A DNA stretch of 64,000 bases from Mycobacteroides abscessus ATCC 19977 (GTDB taxonomy: Bacteria; Actinomycetota; Actinomycetes; Mycobacteriales; Mycobacteriaceae): contig NC_010397.1 of NCBI RefSeq assembly GCF_000069185.1, forward strand, positions 2,294,001 to 2,358,000. The letters run 5' to 3'. Below, piece after piece: positions 27,576-36,567 of the stretch (positions are counted from its first letter, which is position 1; each line of letters starts with the position of its first letter). The notes under the pieces were generated by a model, which saw only the letters and a program-made list of their open reading frames with translations, had not been told where the DNA came from and did no database searches. The position numbers were made by a program, and so were the translations under genes.

Positions 27576-29879
27576 ATGCAGCCAATGGTGGACGGCAGGA
27601 ACAAAAAAGGGCTTCTCGTAACAGTTGCTGGAGTGGTGCAAAAATATCCAGCACTGCTGGTTTGCGCGGCAGCCCTGTTTGCCATTTGTGCGGGTCTCTA
27701 CGGTCTGCCGGCCAGTCAGCAGCTGCCTGCCGGCGGCTACGACGTCCCGAATTCGGAGTCAATGCGGGCGCAACAGATGCTGCAGGACAAGTTCGGAGTG
27801 GGCGGCAATCCGATCTACTTCACCGTGACTTCCCAAGGCGGGGCCACCGACACCGCAGCCCTGGCGGCGGGGCGCAGGGTGCTTGACGCGCTGAACGAAT
27901 CTCCTTACATCCGACAGGTCACCTGGTGGGGAGCTATACCCGTGGGCACCGCGAATCCGCTGCTGTCCAACGATGGCAAGACGGGGCTGGTAGCGGCCCG
28001 TCTTGAAGGTGACGACACGGATGCTCCTGCGCGCGCACGCAATCTGGCTGATCCCTTGATAGGAGATCGCAACGGCGTCTCTATTCAGGGCGGCGGACAA
28101 GCCCTGACTTATGACGCTGGAAATCGGCAGTCGCGCGAGGACCTCATCGTCATGGAAGTCATCGCATTCCCCGTGACGTTCCTTGCCTTGGTGTGGATTT
28201 TCGGCAGTCTTGTCGCCGCACTGCTCCCGTTGGCTGTTTCCGTGTTCGCGATCGCGGGCACAACGGCCGCACTTAGTGCCCTAAATTTAGCCACAAATGT
28301 ATCTATTTTCGGTGTTAACGTAGCTACCGCACTCAGCTTGGCGCTTGCTATCGACTACACCCTGTTCATTGTGAGCAGGTACCGCGAAGAACAGGTCGCG
28401 GGCGCCACGCCCGCGCGGGCCCTCCATGTCACGATGCTTACTGCCGGGCGAACTGTCCTGTACTCGGCGTTGACGATGGCCTGTACGGTCGCAGTCATGC
28501 TGGTCTTTCCTCAGTATTTGCTGAAGTCGCTTGCTTATGCCAGCTTACTGAGTGTACTCCTATCTCTCATAGGCGCTTTATTCCTAGCACCAGCTTTGCT
28601 AGTTATTCTTGGCGACAAGCTAGAGAGATTCGATATCAGAAGCGTTGTCGGCAAGCTGTTCAAAGCCAGGAAGATCGGTTCACCGACGGCCAGTGATCGT
28701 GCATGGGCTCGTATCGCCGCGTTCTCTACTAATCGCCCCGTTGTTGTCGTAATAATTGTTGGAGCTATCCTTCTGCTGCTGGGCCTGCCGGTCCTCGGCA
28801 TAAAGATCGCGTATCCCGATGATCGTGTTCTGCCGGTATCGCAGACCGCGCGTTTGGCGGGCGATATTGTGCGCACTGAATTCAGTCAGAATTTCACAGC
28901 CGATACACGAATTGTGATCAGAGAAAATGCTTCGTCACGAGAATCTGTTGACGACTACGCAATGAAGATCTCCCACATCAGCGGGGTCCAGTCCGTCAGT
29001 GCCCCGGGCGCAACGTTTGCCGATGGCCATCGCGTGGGCCCCGGCGACGCCGGCCGGTCGGGGATCGAGGGTGCCAGCGCCTACATCTCCCTGAGCACGG
29101 ATACCGACCCGTTCAGTGACCCCGGCAAGCGGCAGCTCGAGACCCTCAAGAGCGTGCCCGCCCCCGGGCCGGTGTTGGTTGACAGCCTGGCCCAACGGAA
29201 TCTGGACAACATCGGCGGGATCACCGATCGGCTGCCGCTGGTCATGGCGGCCATCGCGGTGGTGACATTCGTCTTGATCTTCCTGATGACCGGAAGTGTG
29301 ATCTTGCCCATCAAGGCGCTGGTGATGAACCTGTTGTCGTTGTGTGTCGCCTTCGGTGCCTTGGTGTGGATCTTCCAAGACGGTCACCTGGGAGGCCTCG
29401 GTACCGTGGCTACCGGACATTTCACCGCGTTCATTCCGCCGCTACTCGCCTGTATCGCGTATGCATTGGCCATTGACTACGAAATATTCGTTCTCTCGCG
29501 GATTCGCGAAGCATGGCTGGCCTTGCCTGACAACACCCCGAACCGTAACAAGCAGGCGGTGGCGTTCGGGCTCATTCGCACGGGCCGGATCGTCACGGCC
29601 GCAGCCACCGTGATGATCGTGGTGTTCATCGCGATCAGCGCTGGCCAGGTGGCGTTCATGCGCGGCCTGGGGGTTGGGCTGGCTGTCGGTGTGGCAGTGG
29701 ACGCGTTCTTGGTTCGCCCACTGCTGGTTCCGGCGTTTATGCAGCTGATGGGGCGATTGAACTGGTGGGCTCCGGGCCCTCTCGCGCGGTGGCACCAGCG
29801 CTGGGGTCTGGTCGAGGAGCAGGAGATTCCTGCCGAACCCGCAATGACCGCGGCGCCCGAGCCTGACCCGGTGCGCTAA
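27576..29879 (+). CDS. MmpL/RND-type transporter, short form without MmpS partner
   Basis: 767 residues from the ATG at 27576; an upstream in-frame TTG at 27486 adds 30 unusual residues. Two RND halves each have one large external loop and five or six helices. The proton-relay type motifs AIDYTLFIVSRYREE and AIDYEIFVLSRIREAW are in place. It lacks the long Met-rich coiled coil of MmpL4/5-like proteins, so it is nearer to short MMPL or YdfJ-type proteins. Codons around 28260-28640 are unusually AT-rich. It has no MmpS, but is followed by a SARP gene and the biosynthetic operon at 30929-45665, so product export is plausible. Substrate unknown. Confidence 0.85.
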   Translation: MQPMVDGRNKKGLLVTVAGVVQKYPALLVCAAALFAICAGLYGLPASQQLPAGGYDVPNSESMRAQQMLQDKFGVGGNPIYFTVTSQGGATDTAALAAGRRVLDALNESPYIRQVTWWGAIPVGTANPLLSNDGKTGLVAARLEGDDTDAPARARNLADPLIGDRNGVSIQGGGQALTYDAGNRQSREDLIVMEVIAFPVTFLALVWIFGSLVAALLPLAVSVFAIAGTTAALSALNLATNVSIFGVNVATALSLALAIDYTLFIVSRYREEQVAGATPARALHVTMLTAGRTVLYSALTMACTVAVMLVFPQYLLKSLAYASLLSVLLSLIGALFLAPALLVILGDKLERFDIRSVVGKLFKARKIGSPTASDRAWARIAAFSTNRPVVVVIIVGAILLLLGLPVLGIKIAYPDDRVLPVSQTARLAGDIVRTEFSQNFTADTRIVIRENASSRESVDDYAMKISHISGVQSVSAPGATFADGHRVGPGDAGRSGIEGASAYISLSTDTDPFSDPGKRQLETLKSVPAPGPVLVDSLAQRNLDNIGGITDRLPLVMAAIAVVTFVLIFLMTGSVILPIKALVMNLLSLCVAFGALVWIFQDGHLGGLGTVATGHFTAFIPPLLACIAYALAIDYEIFVLSRIREAWLALPDNTPNRNKQAVAFGLIRTGRIVTAAATVMIVVFIAISAGQVAFMRGLGVGLAVGVAVDAFLVRPLLVPAFMQLMGRLNWWAPGPLARWHQRWGLVEEQEIPAEPAMTAAPEPDPVR

Positions 29880-29914
29880 CCGGTTCTAAGACGGCTTGAA
29901 ACAGACACCGGTTA
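29877..29914. terminator. Inverted repeat between convergent MmpL and SARP genes
   Basis: TAACCGGT (29877-29884, overlapping the MmpL stop) pairs exactly with ACCGGTTA (29907-29914) across a 22-base loop. It is placed between two convergent genes, but has no T-run, so termination is uncertain. Confidence 0.3.
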
Positions 29915-29921
29915 CACCTGC

Positions 29922-30674
29922 TCAGGCCGTCGCCCAGCGGGTGTCGGTCAGCGCGCTGCGCAAGGACTTGGAGGGCGCCACCCTGAGCTCGTCGTACAGA
30001 AGTTTTTGGACCTGGCGAAAGATGTGCGCCGCTTCGGCGTGCCGGCCGAGCATGCGCAGCGCCACGATGTGGCTCTCCCAAATCTTCTCGTTGTAAGGCA
30101 TCTCCAGGGTGAACTGGTGTGCGACGACCGCGGCCTTCTGATAGCGCTGTAAGGCTAGATAGCAGTCGAGCAAGACTTCCTGAGCGAGCTCCTTGTGAGA
30201 ATTGAGCTCACGCAAGAACCCCTGCGCACGAACACTCTCGGACATGGCGGTCAGGGGTGCGCCCCGCCACTGGGCCAGCGCGTTCTCCAGCATCGCCACC
30301 GCAATCGAGGGCACTTTGTTTTGTAGGGCGACTGCTTCATTTACGGCGTCGATAAATAGATGCGCGTCCACATCTCGGCGGTGGATATCGAGAAAATAAC
30401 CGGAGCGGCCCGCTGTTTGCAGGATATTTGAAGTGGCGCCTTCGTTATCAAGCCATTGTCTCAAACGGCGTACATGAGCGTGCAATGCGTTGATTGTGTC
30501 TTTAGTAGTCTCATTAAGTCCGAGTTCTTCAATCAATTCATCGCGTTGTATGACTTCTCTCGGACGAATGGCAAGCAGTGCCAACGCACATTGAAGTCTT
30601 ACCCCTGATGGGATGCAGATTCGGTCGGCGACCCTTACCTGAACGGGTCCCAACAGATCGATTTTGGCGTGCAT
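29922..30674 (-). CDS. SARP/AfsR-type transcriptional activator
   Basis: 250 residues. N-terminal OmpR-like winged helix (about 5-95): ALLAIRPREVIQRDELIEEL and HAHVRRLRQWL. A bacterial transcriptional activation domain with TPR-like helices follows (about 100-245), as in VALRMLGRHAEAAHIFRQVQ. SARPs switch on secondary-metabolite clusters by binding short direct repeats near the -35 region. It is divergent from the biosynthetic operon starting at 30929, so it is the obvious candidate activator. There is no ATPase domain, so this is the small SARP type. Confidence 0.88.
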   Translation of the reverse strand: MHAKIDLLGPVQVRVADRICIPSGVRLQCALALLAIRPREVIQRDELIEELGLNETTKDTINALHAHVRRLRQWLDNEGATSNILQTAGRSGYFLDIHRRDVDAHLFIDAVNEAVALQNKVPSIAVAMLENALAQWRGAPLTAMSESVRAQGFLRELNSHKELAQEVLLDCYLALQRYQKAAVVAHQFTLEMPYNEKIWESHIVALRMLGRHAEAAHIFRQVQKLLYDELRVAPSKSLRSALTDTRWATA

Positions 30675-30928
30675 CGATAAGGCCCCCTACAGCTACCAGG
30701 TTTGGTTAAACCCATGGTCTTGTTTGCGTATTGAGCTTAGCCGTAAACGAAACCCATGTCACCTCGAGGCCACACGGTGAGGATGCTGGCAAAAAATCAT
30801 CAACAAGTAGCTGCACTGCATCTGTAGTGCCGATATCCCCGATTTCAGAGACAAGTCAGCATCGTTTCAGAGGGCTCTGGCACTGTCCTGGCGAAGGTCG
30901 GAAGAGAACCATGAATAGAGGGGCACAT
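30675..30928. promoter_or_regulatory. Divergent promoter region between SARP gene and biosynthetic operon, with imperfect dyad
   Basis: 254 bp without a gene. An imperfect dyad spans 30696-30717, with core arms GGTTT (30699-30703) and AAACC (30708-30712). It lies 22-43 bp upstream of the SARP start. No perfect heptamer repeat of the kind SARPs usually bind was found by eye. Confidence 0.4.
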
Positions 30929-32551
30929 ATGACGATCAGCGACACCGCGCCCGCGGCCACACTGGTCTCCTACGGGAGCTATATCGGCGGTGAACAAGTA
31001 ACTGAAGACCGGTGGATTTATGTTGCTGACCCACGTGCAGTACTTCAGGACTCATTTGCTACATTGACGCTGAAGCGACGCCTGGATTCCGGTGAGCAGC
31101 AATACGGCGAGGACATGGCCGGCATCGTCGGCCGAGTCGCCGTTGGAACAGACAGGCATATGCAGGCCGCCTTGGCGGCCGCGACACGGGCCGCCAAGGT
31201 GTGGCGCGGAGCTCCACTGCAGGTGCGGGTGGATGACTTCCTGGCGCACCTGGGTGCGCGGATCCTCGGTCATCGCGAGCAGATTGAGCAGATGGCTCTT
31301 TACGAGGGCCATCCGCGGGAGTTGGTGAAGTGGGAAGTCTCGGGCTGGTTGGCCACCACGACCGCACAGTCCAGAGACTTCTACCGCAGTCAGCTGTGGT
31401 ACGAGACATTCGACGGTGACTCGCGGCGCATCGTGCGCCGTTGCGCCGATGGTGTGGTGTGCATCAACCCACCGGCCAACGCTCCGATGTCCAGCGCAAT
31501 GCTCGCGGCCACCAGTGTGATGGCAGGCAACGCGGTGGTAATCCGCGCGCCCCGGTCCGTGCCGTTGGGTGTCTTCTACAGCATGATCGAGATCATTGCG
31601 CCGGTCCTCGAAGAGATCGGTGCGCCCGTGGGAACGATCAACGTGGTCTGCTCCGAGCCTGCGCCTACCTTCGAGCAGTGGCTAGGTAGCCCGCTGGTCA
31701 ACGACATCATGTACTTCGGTGCGGTCGAACCGGGGCTCGAAATCGAGCGCCGATGTGTGGCTGCCGGCAAGAAGCCGATCCTCGAGCTGGCCGGTAACGA
31801 TGTCGTCGTGGTGTGGTCAGATGCCAATCTCGACTATGCCTCCGATGCGCTTCTCGAAGCGTTCTTCGGTTCCGGGCAGCTCTGCATGATCCCGAACCTT
31901 GTTGTTGCACACCCTGATATCGCAGAGGAGCTTATCGCCCTAGTCATCGCGAAGGCGGCGAGCATCCGCATTGGATATCCCGACGAAGACGGTGTACTCC
32001 TGTCGCCGGTGCTTCGCCATGACAAGTTCCACAGCGCGCTCGGCGACGCCCTGGACAACGGGGCTCAACTGCTGGCCGGCGGCGGCAGCGTCCATGTCGA
32101 CGGCTCCCCGTCCGAGGCCGGAATGTTTCTGCAGCCCACCGTAATCCGCGTTGACGGTTTGAAAAACTCGCGACGCGTAAAGGCTGTCGAACACGAGACC
32201 TTCTTTCCGCTGCTGCCGATCGTGGTGCCGGACACTAGCGACGGTGACCTGGCTCTCTCGACTGTCATTGATTTCGTGAATACAAACCTCTATGGCCTGC
32301 GAAATTCGTTATGGTCAAGTAGCGCAACGGTTATCGATACCTATGTGGCCAATGTCACCAACAGCGGCATCATCAAGGTGAACGAGTCTCATATCGCCTT
32401 CGGCGCGCCGCTACCCACACATGGTGGCACCGCCCTGACCGGTGGGGCATTCGGAGAAGCCAACTATCCGGCGCTGCGGACCTCTCATATCCAGGGTGTG
32501 TCCGTCTCGTATGTCCCGCATCCGCCGCGGTACTACAAGGAGCAGGCATGA
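30929..32551 (+). CDS. Aldehyde dehydrogenase family protein
   Basis: 540 residues from the ATG at 30929, which has GAGGGG at 30917-30922; starts at 30911 and 30731 are less supported. The nucleophilic Cys319 lies in GQLCMIPN, and the general-base Glu286 in LELAGND, which deviates slightly from the usual LGG. NAD(P)-dependent ALDHs oxidise aldehydes to acids or, in some members, interconvert acyl-CoA and aldehyde. First gene of the plus-strand biosynthetic operon; it overlaps the next by ATGA. It may supply or consume the aldehyde used by the aminotransferase two genes on; direction and substrate are unknown. Confidence 0.88.
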   Translation: MTISDTAPAATLVSYGSYIGGEQVTEDRWIYVADPRAVLQDSFATLTLKRRLDSGEQQYGEDMAGIVGRVAVGTDRHMQAALAAATRAAKVWRGAPLQVRVDDFLAHLGARILGHREQIEQMALYEGHPRELVKWEVSGWLATTTAQSRDFYRSQLWYETFDGDSRRIVRRCADGVVCINPPANAPMSSAMLAATSVMAGNAVVIRAPRSVPLGVFYSMIEIIAPVLEEIGAPVGTINVVCSEPAPTFEQWLGSPLVNDIMYFGAVEPGLEIERRCVAAGKKPILELAGNDVVVVWSDANLDYASDALLEAFFGSGQLCMIPNLVVAHPDIAEELIALVIAKAASIRIGYPDEDGVLLSPVLRHDKFHSALGDALDNGAQLLAGGGSVHVDGSPSEAGMFLQPTVIRVDGLKNSRRVKAVEHETFFPLLPIVVPDTSDGDLALSTVIDFVNTNLYGLRNSLWSSSATVIDTYVANVTNSGIIKVNESHIAFGAPLPTHGGTALTGGAFGEANYPALRTSHIQGVSVSYVPHPPRYYKEQA

Positions 32552-33690
32552 TTCTCGAAACTACGGGTGCTGCATACGAAATCACCGAGAACCTGTTGCC
32601 GGGAATCCTTGATGCCCTGTCTGACGATCCGTTGCACGAGTTGGAGTCCCCGGGTAACCGCGGAATCGAGATCTTCCGCAAGTTCAATGGGCCTGCCTTG
32701 GTCATCCCCGCAGCGCATTCGGGAGTGGGGGCCAGTCCCTTGCAGACGGTGGCGGTGATGCGGGCCATCGCCACAAAGTCTCCGTCGCTGGCGGTGGCGA
32801 CCGCGATGCATCACTTCTCGGTGGCGACATTGTTCACCTTGGCGGAAAGTTTGCAGGCCAGCGGATTTGAATGGGCGATGCTGGAGGCGATCGCTTCCCA
32901 GCGGATGCTGGTCTCCTCGGCGTTCGCCGAGGGCAGCCCGGGACAAAGCGTGATCTCACCCACAGTCACGGCACGGCGCACAGACGGCGGGGTGATCGTC
33001 AATGGTTCCAAAAAGCCCTGCAGCCTTTCGGCATCCATGGACTTTTTGTCGATGAGCATGGCCTTACCGGCGCAGGACGGCGGTCAACGGGAAACTATCT
33101 TCGCCCTCATCCCCGCCCAGACCGAAGGCGTCACCGTCCATCCGTTCTGGGGCACGGACATCCTGGCCGGTGCCGAAAGCGATGAAGTGCGTCTGACCGA
33201 CGTGTTCGTCGACGACCAATTGACCGTGCCGGCGAATAACGACGGCGGTGCCCTGGATCTTCTGCAGACGATCGGATTCGTGTGGTTCGAACTGCTGATC
33301 ACAAGCTGCTACCTGGGCGCGGCAACCGCGCTCGCCGAGCGAGTATTCCAGCGGCGCCGCACCTCGCCGACCGTGCTGTCAGAGCTATCGGTGCGGCTGG
33401 AGACGGCCACTTTGTTGCTGGAGAGAATCGCTATGCATCTGCAACACGAAGCGGTGAACCATCGTTCCCTGGTGGGGGCACTTCACGCCCGGTACGGCGC
33501 TCAGGACGCCATCCGTGATGCCGCGGCTTTGTCGGTGGAAGCCCTCGGCGGAATCGGCTTTATCACGTCGAATGACACCGCGTACCTCTCCAGTGTCTGC
33601 CAGTGCGCGCCCTTTCATCCGCCCTCACGGCTGTCGCTGGCCGACGCGCTGGCCCGTGCGGCCATCGGCGAACCGTTGCGCCTGGACTAG
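32548..33690 (+). CDS. Acyl-CoA dehydrogenase-fold flavoprotein, possible N-oxygenase (VlmH-like)
   Basis: 380 residues with the overall acyl-CoA dehydrogenase layout: helical start, central beta part with VSSAFAEGSPGQ and VIVNGSKKPCSL, and a C-terminal helical bundle. The usual C-terminal catalytic glutamate motif (YEGT) is absent; that region reads CAPFHPPSRLS. Loss of this residue is typical of family members that became flavin-dependent monooxygenases, such as isobutylamine N-hydroxylase VlmH or the nitrososynthases. A flavin reductase five genes downstream could supply reduced flavin. A substrate amine could come from the aminotransferase next door. A conventional dehydrogenase role is not excluded. 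Confidence 0.75.
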   Translation: MILETTGAAYEITENLLPGILDALSDDPLHELESPGNRGIEIFRKFNGPALVIPAAHSGVGASPLQTVAVMRAIATKSPSLAVATAMHHFSVATLFTLAESLQASGFEWAMLEAIASQRMLVSSAFAEGSPGQSVISPTVTARRTDGGVIVNGSKKPCSLSASMDFLSMSMALPAQDGGQRETIFALIPAQTEGVTVHPFWGTDILAGAESDEVRLTDVFVDDQLTVPANNDGGALDLLQTIGFVWFELLITSCYLGAATALAERVFQRRRTSPTVLSELSVRLETATLLLERIAMHLQHEAVNHRSLVGALHARYGAQDAIRDAAALSVEALGGIGFITSNDTAYLSSVCQCAPFHPPSRLSLADALARAAIGEPLRLD

Positions 33691-33710
33691 GTAGGGGAGA
33701 GGACATTGTC

Positions 33711-34988
33711 ATGTCAGTGACAGCAAGCCCGCAGGCACCGAGTGCCGCGCATATTGCACGGATATACAAAACGCATCTCAGCGGTGGCCGGGCCACCCTG
33801 GGCGACATCTTCGGTGGCCACATCGAAACATCTTCCGACGGAGCGTGGCTCACCACGGCCGAAGGCACCCGTTTCCTCAACGCCGGTGGCTACGGCGTCG
33901 CCCTCGCCGGCTATCGACACCCGGTTGTCGTCGACCACATTCGTAGGCAGCTGGACCAGCACCCGGTGGCCTCCCGCATGTTCTATGAACCCGCCGCCGC
34001 CGAGGCGGCCGCAGCCCTGGCCGCCGTAACGCCCAAGGGCCTTGACCGGATTCATTTCGCATGTTCGGGGGCCGAGGCCACGGAGGCCGCCATGAAGCTC
34101 GCCCGCCTCAACGGGTGCCGGCGATTTATCTCGATGACGGGCGGATACCACGGAAAGACATTGGGCGCACTGTCCTTAACGGCCCGGGAAGTGTTCCAGG
34201 CGCCGTTCCGACCACTGTTACCCGGTGTGAGCCATGTGCCGTACGGAGACCTCGCGGCGCTACGTACCGAACTCGCGATGAGTACGGCGCGCGCGTGCGT
34301 GATTGTAGAACCGGTACAGGGCGAGGCCGGCGTCATCATCCCTCCCGACGGATATCTGGCGGGTCTGCGTGCGGTGTGCGACGAGTACGGGGCGCTGCTG
34401 GTCGCCGACGAAATCCAAACCGGACTCGGGAGATTGGGGCAGTGGTGGGGTGTGGACCGGGAGCGTGTAATTCCGGATATCTTGTTGTCCGGCAAGATGC
34501 TCGGCGGTGGCGTAATGCCTGTCTCGGCGGCCATCACCACCACCGAGTGTTTCCGTCAACTCGACCGTGACCCCTATCTGCACACCTCGACATTCTCAAC
34601 CAGCCCACTGGGTATGGCGGCGGTCAGCGGAGCGTTGCGCGTGATCGCCGAGGAGAGATTGGTTGAGCGGGCCGCGGAGCTCGGGCAGATCCTTTTGGAC
34701 AGGATCAGCTCGGCAAGTGCGCAGTGGTTCGGCCCGGATCAGGTACAGGTACGCGGTCAAGGGCTGCTGATCGGCATTGAGTTCACAGACGCCTCGATCG
34801 TGGGAGACCTGCTGATCGAGCTCATCAGCAACAACATCATCGTCAACCACTCACTGAATTCGGATCACGTCCTGCGGTTGACACCGCCGGCCGTCATCAC
34901 CGACGACGACGTCGAATTCCTCGTCCAGGGCTACCTCAACGCGATTGAGCAGGTGGCTATCCGTGCCAAGGCAGCACTGCCCGGCTGA
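33711..34988 (+). CDS. Class III PLP-dependent aminotransferase
   Basis: 425 residues from the ATG at 33711, behind GGGGAGAGGA. PLP-binding features: SGAEATEAAMKLAR, the aromatic-Gly-His segment GGYHGKTLG, the cofactor Asp in VADEIQTGLGR, and the Schiff-base lysine (about Lys262) in SGKMLGGG. Class III enzymes aminate terminal aldehydes or keto groups, or remove omega-amino groups. In the operon it lies 20 bp after the dehydrogenase-fold gene. With the aldehyde dehydrogenase, it suggests an amine being built from an aldehyde. Substrate not determined. Confidence 0.9.
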   Translation: MSVTASPQAPSAAHIARIYKTHLSGGRATLGDIFGGHIETSSDGAWLTTAEGTRFLNAGGYGVALAGYRHPVVVDHIRRQLDQHPVASRMFYEPAAAEAAAALAAVTPKGLDRIHFACSGAEATEAAMKLARLNGCRRFISMTGGYHGKTLGALSLTAREVFQAPFRPLLPGVSHVPYGDLAALRTELAMSTARACVIVEPVQGEAGVIIPPDGYLAGLRAVCDEYGALLVADEIQTGLGRLGQWWGVDRERVIPDILLSGKMLGGGVMPVSAAITTTECFRQLDRDPYLHTSTFSTSPLGMAAVSGALRVIAEERLVERAAELGQILLDRISSASAQWFGPDQVQVRGQGLLIGIEFTDASIVGDLLIELISNNIIVNHSLNSDHVLRLTPPAVITDDDVEFLVQGYLNAIEQVAIRAKAALPG

Positions 34989-35025
34989 TCACACATAAGC
35001 ACACAGAAGTAGGAAGGACCCCTTT

Positions 35026-35523
35026 ATGCGTACTGCGCAACTGATCGTCGATTCCAGCTCCCACCCCGATGAGGCCTACCGCGCCATCGCCCAGTTCGAG
35101 GAGTACCCCCAATACGTCGAAGACATCTCCTCGATCACCGTACGCCAGGACGACCCGAGTGCTCTGGTGCCGGAAACCACCTACAGCGACTGGGAGGTGA
35201 TCTTCCGCAACGGTCCACTGCGCTGGACGGAGGTCGATTATCACAACCCCGCCGACCGCAGCATCGCGTTCGAGCAGCTCTCGGGTGACTTTGAGATATT
35301 CCGCGGCCGATGGCTGGTCGAGCCCAGCCCGACCGGGTCTCGGGTCAGTTTCGAGGTCACATTCGACTTCGGGATCCCCAGCCTGGCAGGGGTTCTCGAA
35401 CCGATCGCCGAACGTGTGCTGAAAGAAAGCATTTTCACCATCATGTCCCGCACCATCGCGGATGTGACACCAGTCATCGAGGAGAGTCGAGCCCTGGCCG
35501 CAGAAGCCGTTGCCGTGCACTGA
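35026..35523 (+). CDS. SRPBCC / polyketide cyclase-like protein
   Basis: 165 residues with the helix-grip pattern of START-like coenzyme Q-binding and polyketide cyclase proteins: FEEYPQYVEDISSITV near the start, alternating strands, and a long C-terminal helix. An AGGAAGG ribosome binding site precedes the ATG. Such proteins bind hydrophobic ligands and may cyclise or dehydrate them. Third downstream partner of the operon; a second SRPBCC gene ends the operon. Ligand unknown. Confidence 0.8.
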   Translation: MRTAQLIVDSSSHPDEAYRAIAQFEEYPQYVEDISSITVRQDDPSALVPETTYSDWEVIFRNGPLRWTEVDYHNPADRSIAFEQLSGDFEIFRGRWLVEPSPTGSRVSFEVTFDFGIPSLAGVLEPIAERVLKESIFTIMSRTIADVTPVIEESRALAAEAVAVH

Positions 35524-35561
35524 ACCTCAACCTCCCACGAAAGAACTAGGGGAAAAACGAT

Positions 35562-36050
35562 ATGGACCACATCAACCGTTTCGAAACGAAGACCACATTC
35601 GGCCTATTGCGCGCCGAATACTTCGTCGGCATGACAGTCTCAGGGGCCCTGCTGATCTGGAACATCTCCGAGGTGCGGTGGCTGCCGGCGATCCTGCTGT
35701 TCAGTTACATCGACCTGGTTGGCTACATACCCGGTGTCATTGCTCACTTCACCAAGAAGCGCGAGCCCCTACCGAAGTACTACTACGTGCTCTACAACAC
35801 CATGCACAGTTTCTTGACCCAGTCGGTGGTGGTGGCGCTGTGGGCCTACTTCATCGGATGGGAATGGGCGCTGCTGGTCATCCCGCTGCACCTATGCGGG
35901 GACCGGGCACTGTTTGGCAATTTCATGAAACAGTTCTCGATTCCTTTCGAGCCCAAGGTGATACCGGAGTTTCAAGAGTTCGAGCAGAAACTGAACCAAG
36001 CGTCTGCGCATGCCACGAAAGCGCCGGGATATGCCGACATCGCTGGATGA
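35562..36050 (+). CDS. Small polytopic membrane protein with possible metal-binding residues (candidate hydrazine synthase, VlmO-like)
   Basis: 162 residues, about four membrane helices. I do not recognise the family with certainty; the pattern recalls DUF4260-type proteins. Polar residues in or near helices are arranged as possible metal ligands: Asp51 in YIDLVGY, His62 in GVIAHF, His82 in YNTMHSF, and His110 and Asp114 in LHLCGDR. In valanimycin biosynthesis a membrane-bound metalloenzyme forms the N-N bond. The surrounding genes match that pathway in type, so this is my candidate counterpart. The assignment is inference; direct comparison with VlmO is needed. Confidence 0.5.
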   Translation: MDHINRFETKTTFGLLRAEYFVGMTVSGALLIWNISEVRWLPAILLFSYIDLVGYIPGVIAHFTKKREPLPKYYYVLYNTMHSFLTQSVVVALWAYFIGWEWALLVIPLHLCGDRALFGNFMKQFSIPFEPKVIPEFQEFEQKLNQASAHATKAPGYADIAG

Positions 36051-36567
36051 GTACCGGCGCCTGCGCGACACTCGCGTCGGCGTGGACCGGACCCGAACCC
36101 TGAGCTTCTACCGCACTCTGTCATCGACCGTGAGCATCGTCTCGGCGATGAGCGAAGAACTCGGCCCCCTGGGACTGACCGTCTCCGCGGTTTCCGCGGT
36201 GTCCGCCGAACCGCCGTTGCTGTCGGTATGCCTGGCTCACGAGTCGCAAACCTTGCGGGCCGCAGCAGAATCCGGCAGGTTCGCCGTGCATGTGCTGCAA
36301 GCACACCAGCGCGGGTTGGCCACCGAGTTCGCCACGTCGAATACGCCGAGGTTTCGCGCGCACGGATTTGCGCACACCTACGGGGCGCCGGTGTTGACGG
36401 AGGCCGAAACCTGGACAGTCTGCGAGGTCGTCGACACGTGTGGGTACGGGGACCGCACGCTGCTGATTGGGCACGTGATCCATACCCACGAGGGCACCAA
36501 GGGCGCACCGCTGGTCTGGCATGACAGCAGCTTCCTGCCTGTCACCGAACACCAAGAGAGGGACTAA
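36031..36567 (+). CDS. Flavin reductase (two-component monooxygenase partner)
   Basis: 178 residues from the ATG at 36031; an in-frame ATG at 36010 is also possible. Either start lies inside the end of the membrane-protein gene. The flavin-reductase-like split-barrel is shown by TLSSTVSIVSA, GLTVSAVSAVSAEPPLLSVCL and the LLIGHVIHT strand. Such enzymes reduce FMN or FAD with NAD(P)H and hand it to a partner. Two possible partners lie in this operon: the halogenase and the dehydrogenase-fold protein. The stop overlaps the next start (TAATG). Confidence 0.88.
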   Translation: MPTSLDEYRRLRDTRVGVDRTRTLSFYRTLSSTVSIVSAMSEELGPLGLTVSAVSAVSAEPPLLSVCLAHESQTLRAAAESGRFAVHVLQAHQRGLATEFATSNTPRFRAHGFAHTYGAPVLTEAETWTVCEVVDTCGYGDRTLLIGHVIHTHEGTKGAPLVWHDSSFLPVTEHQERD

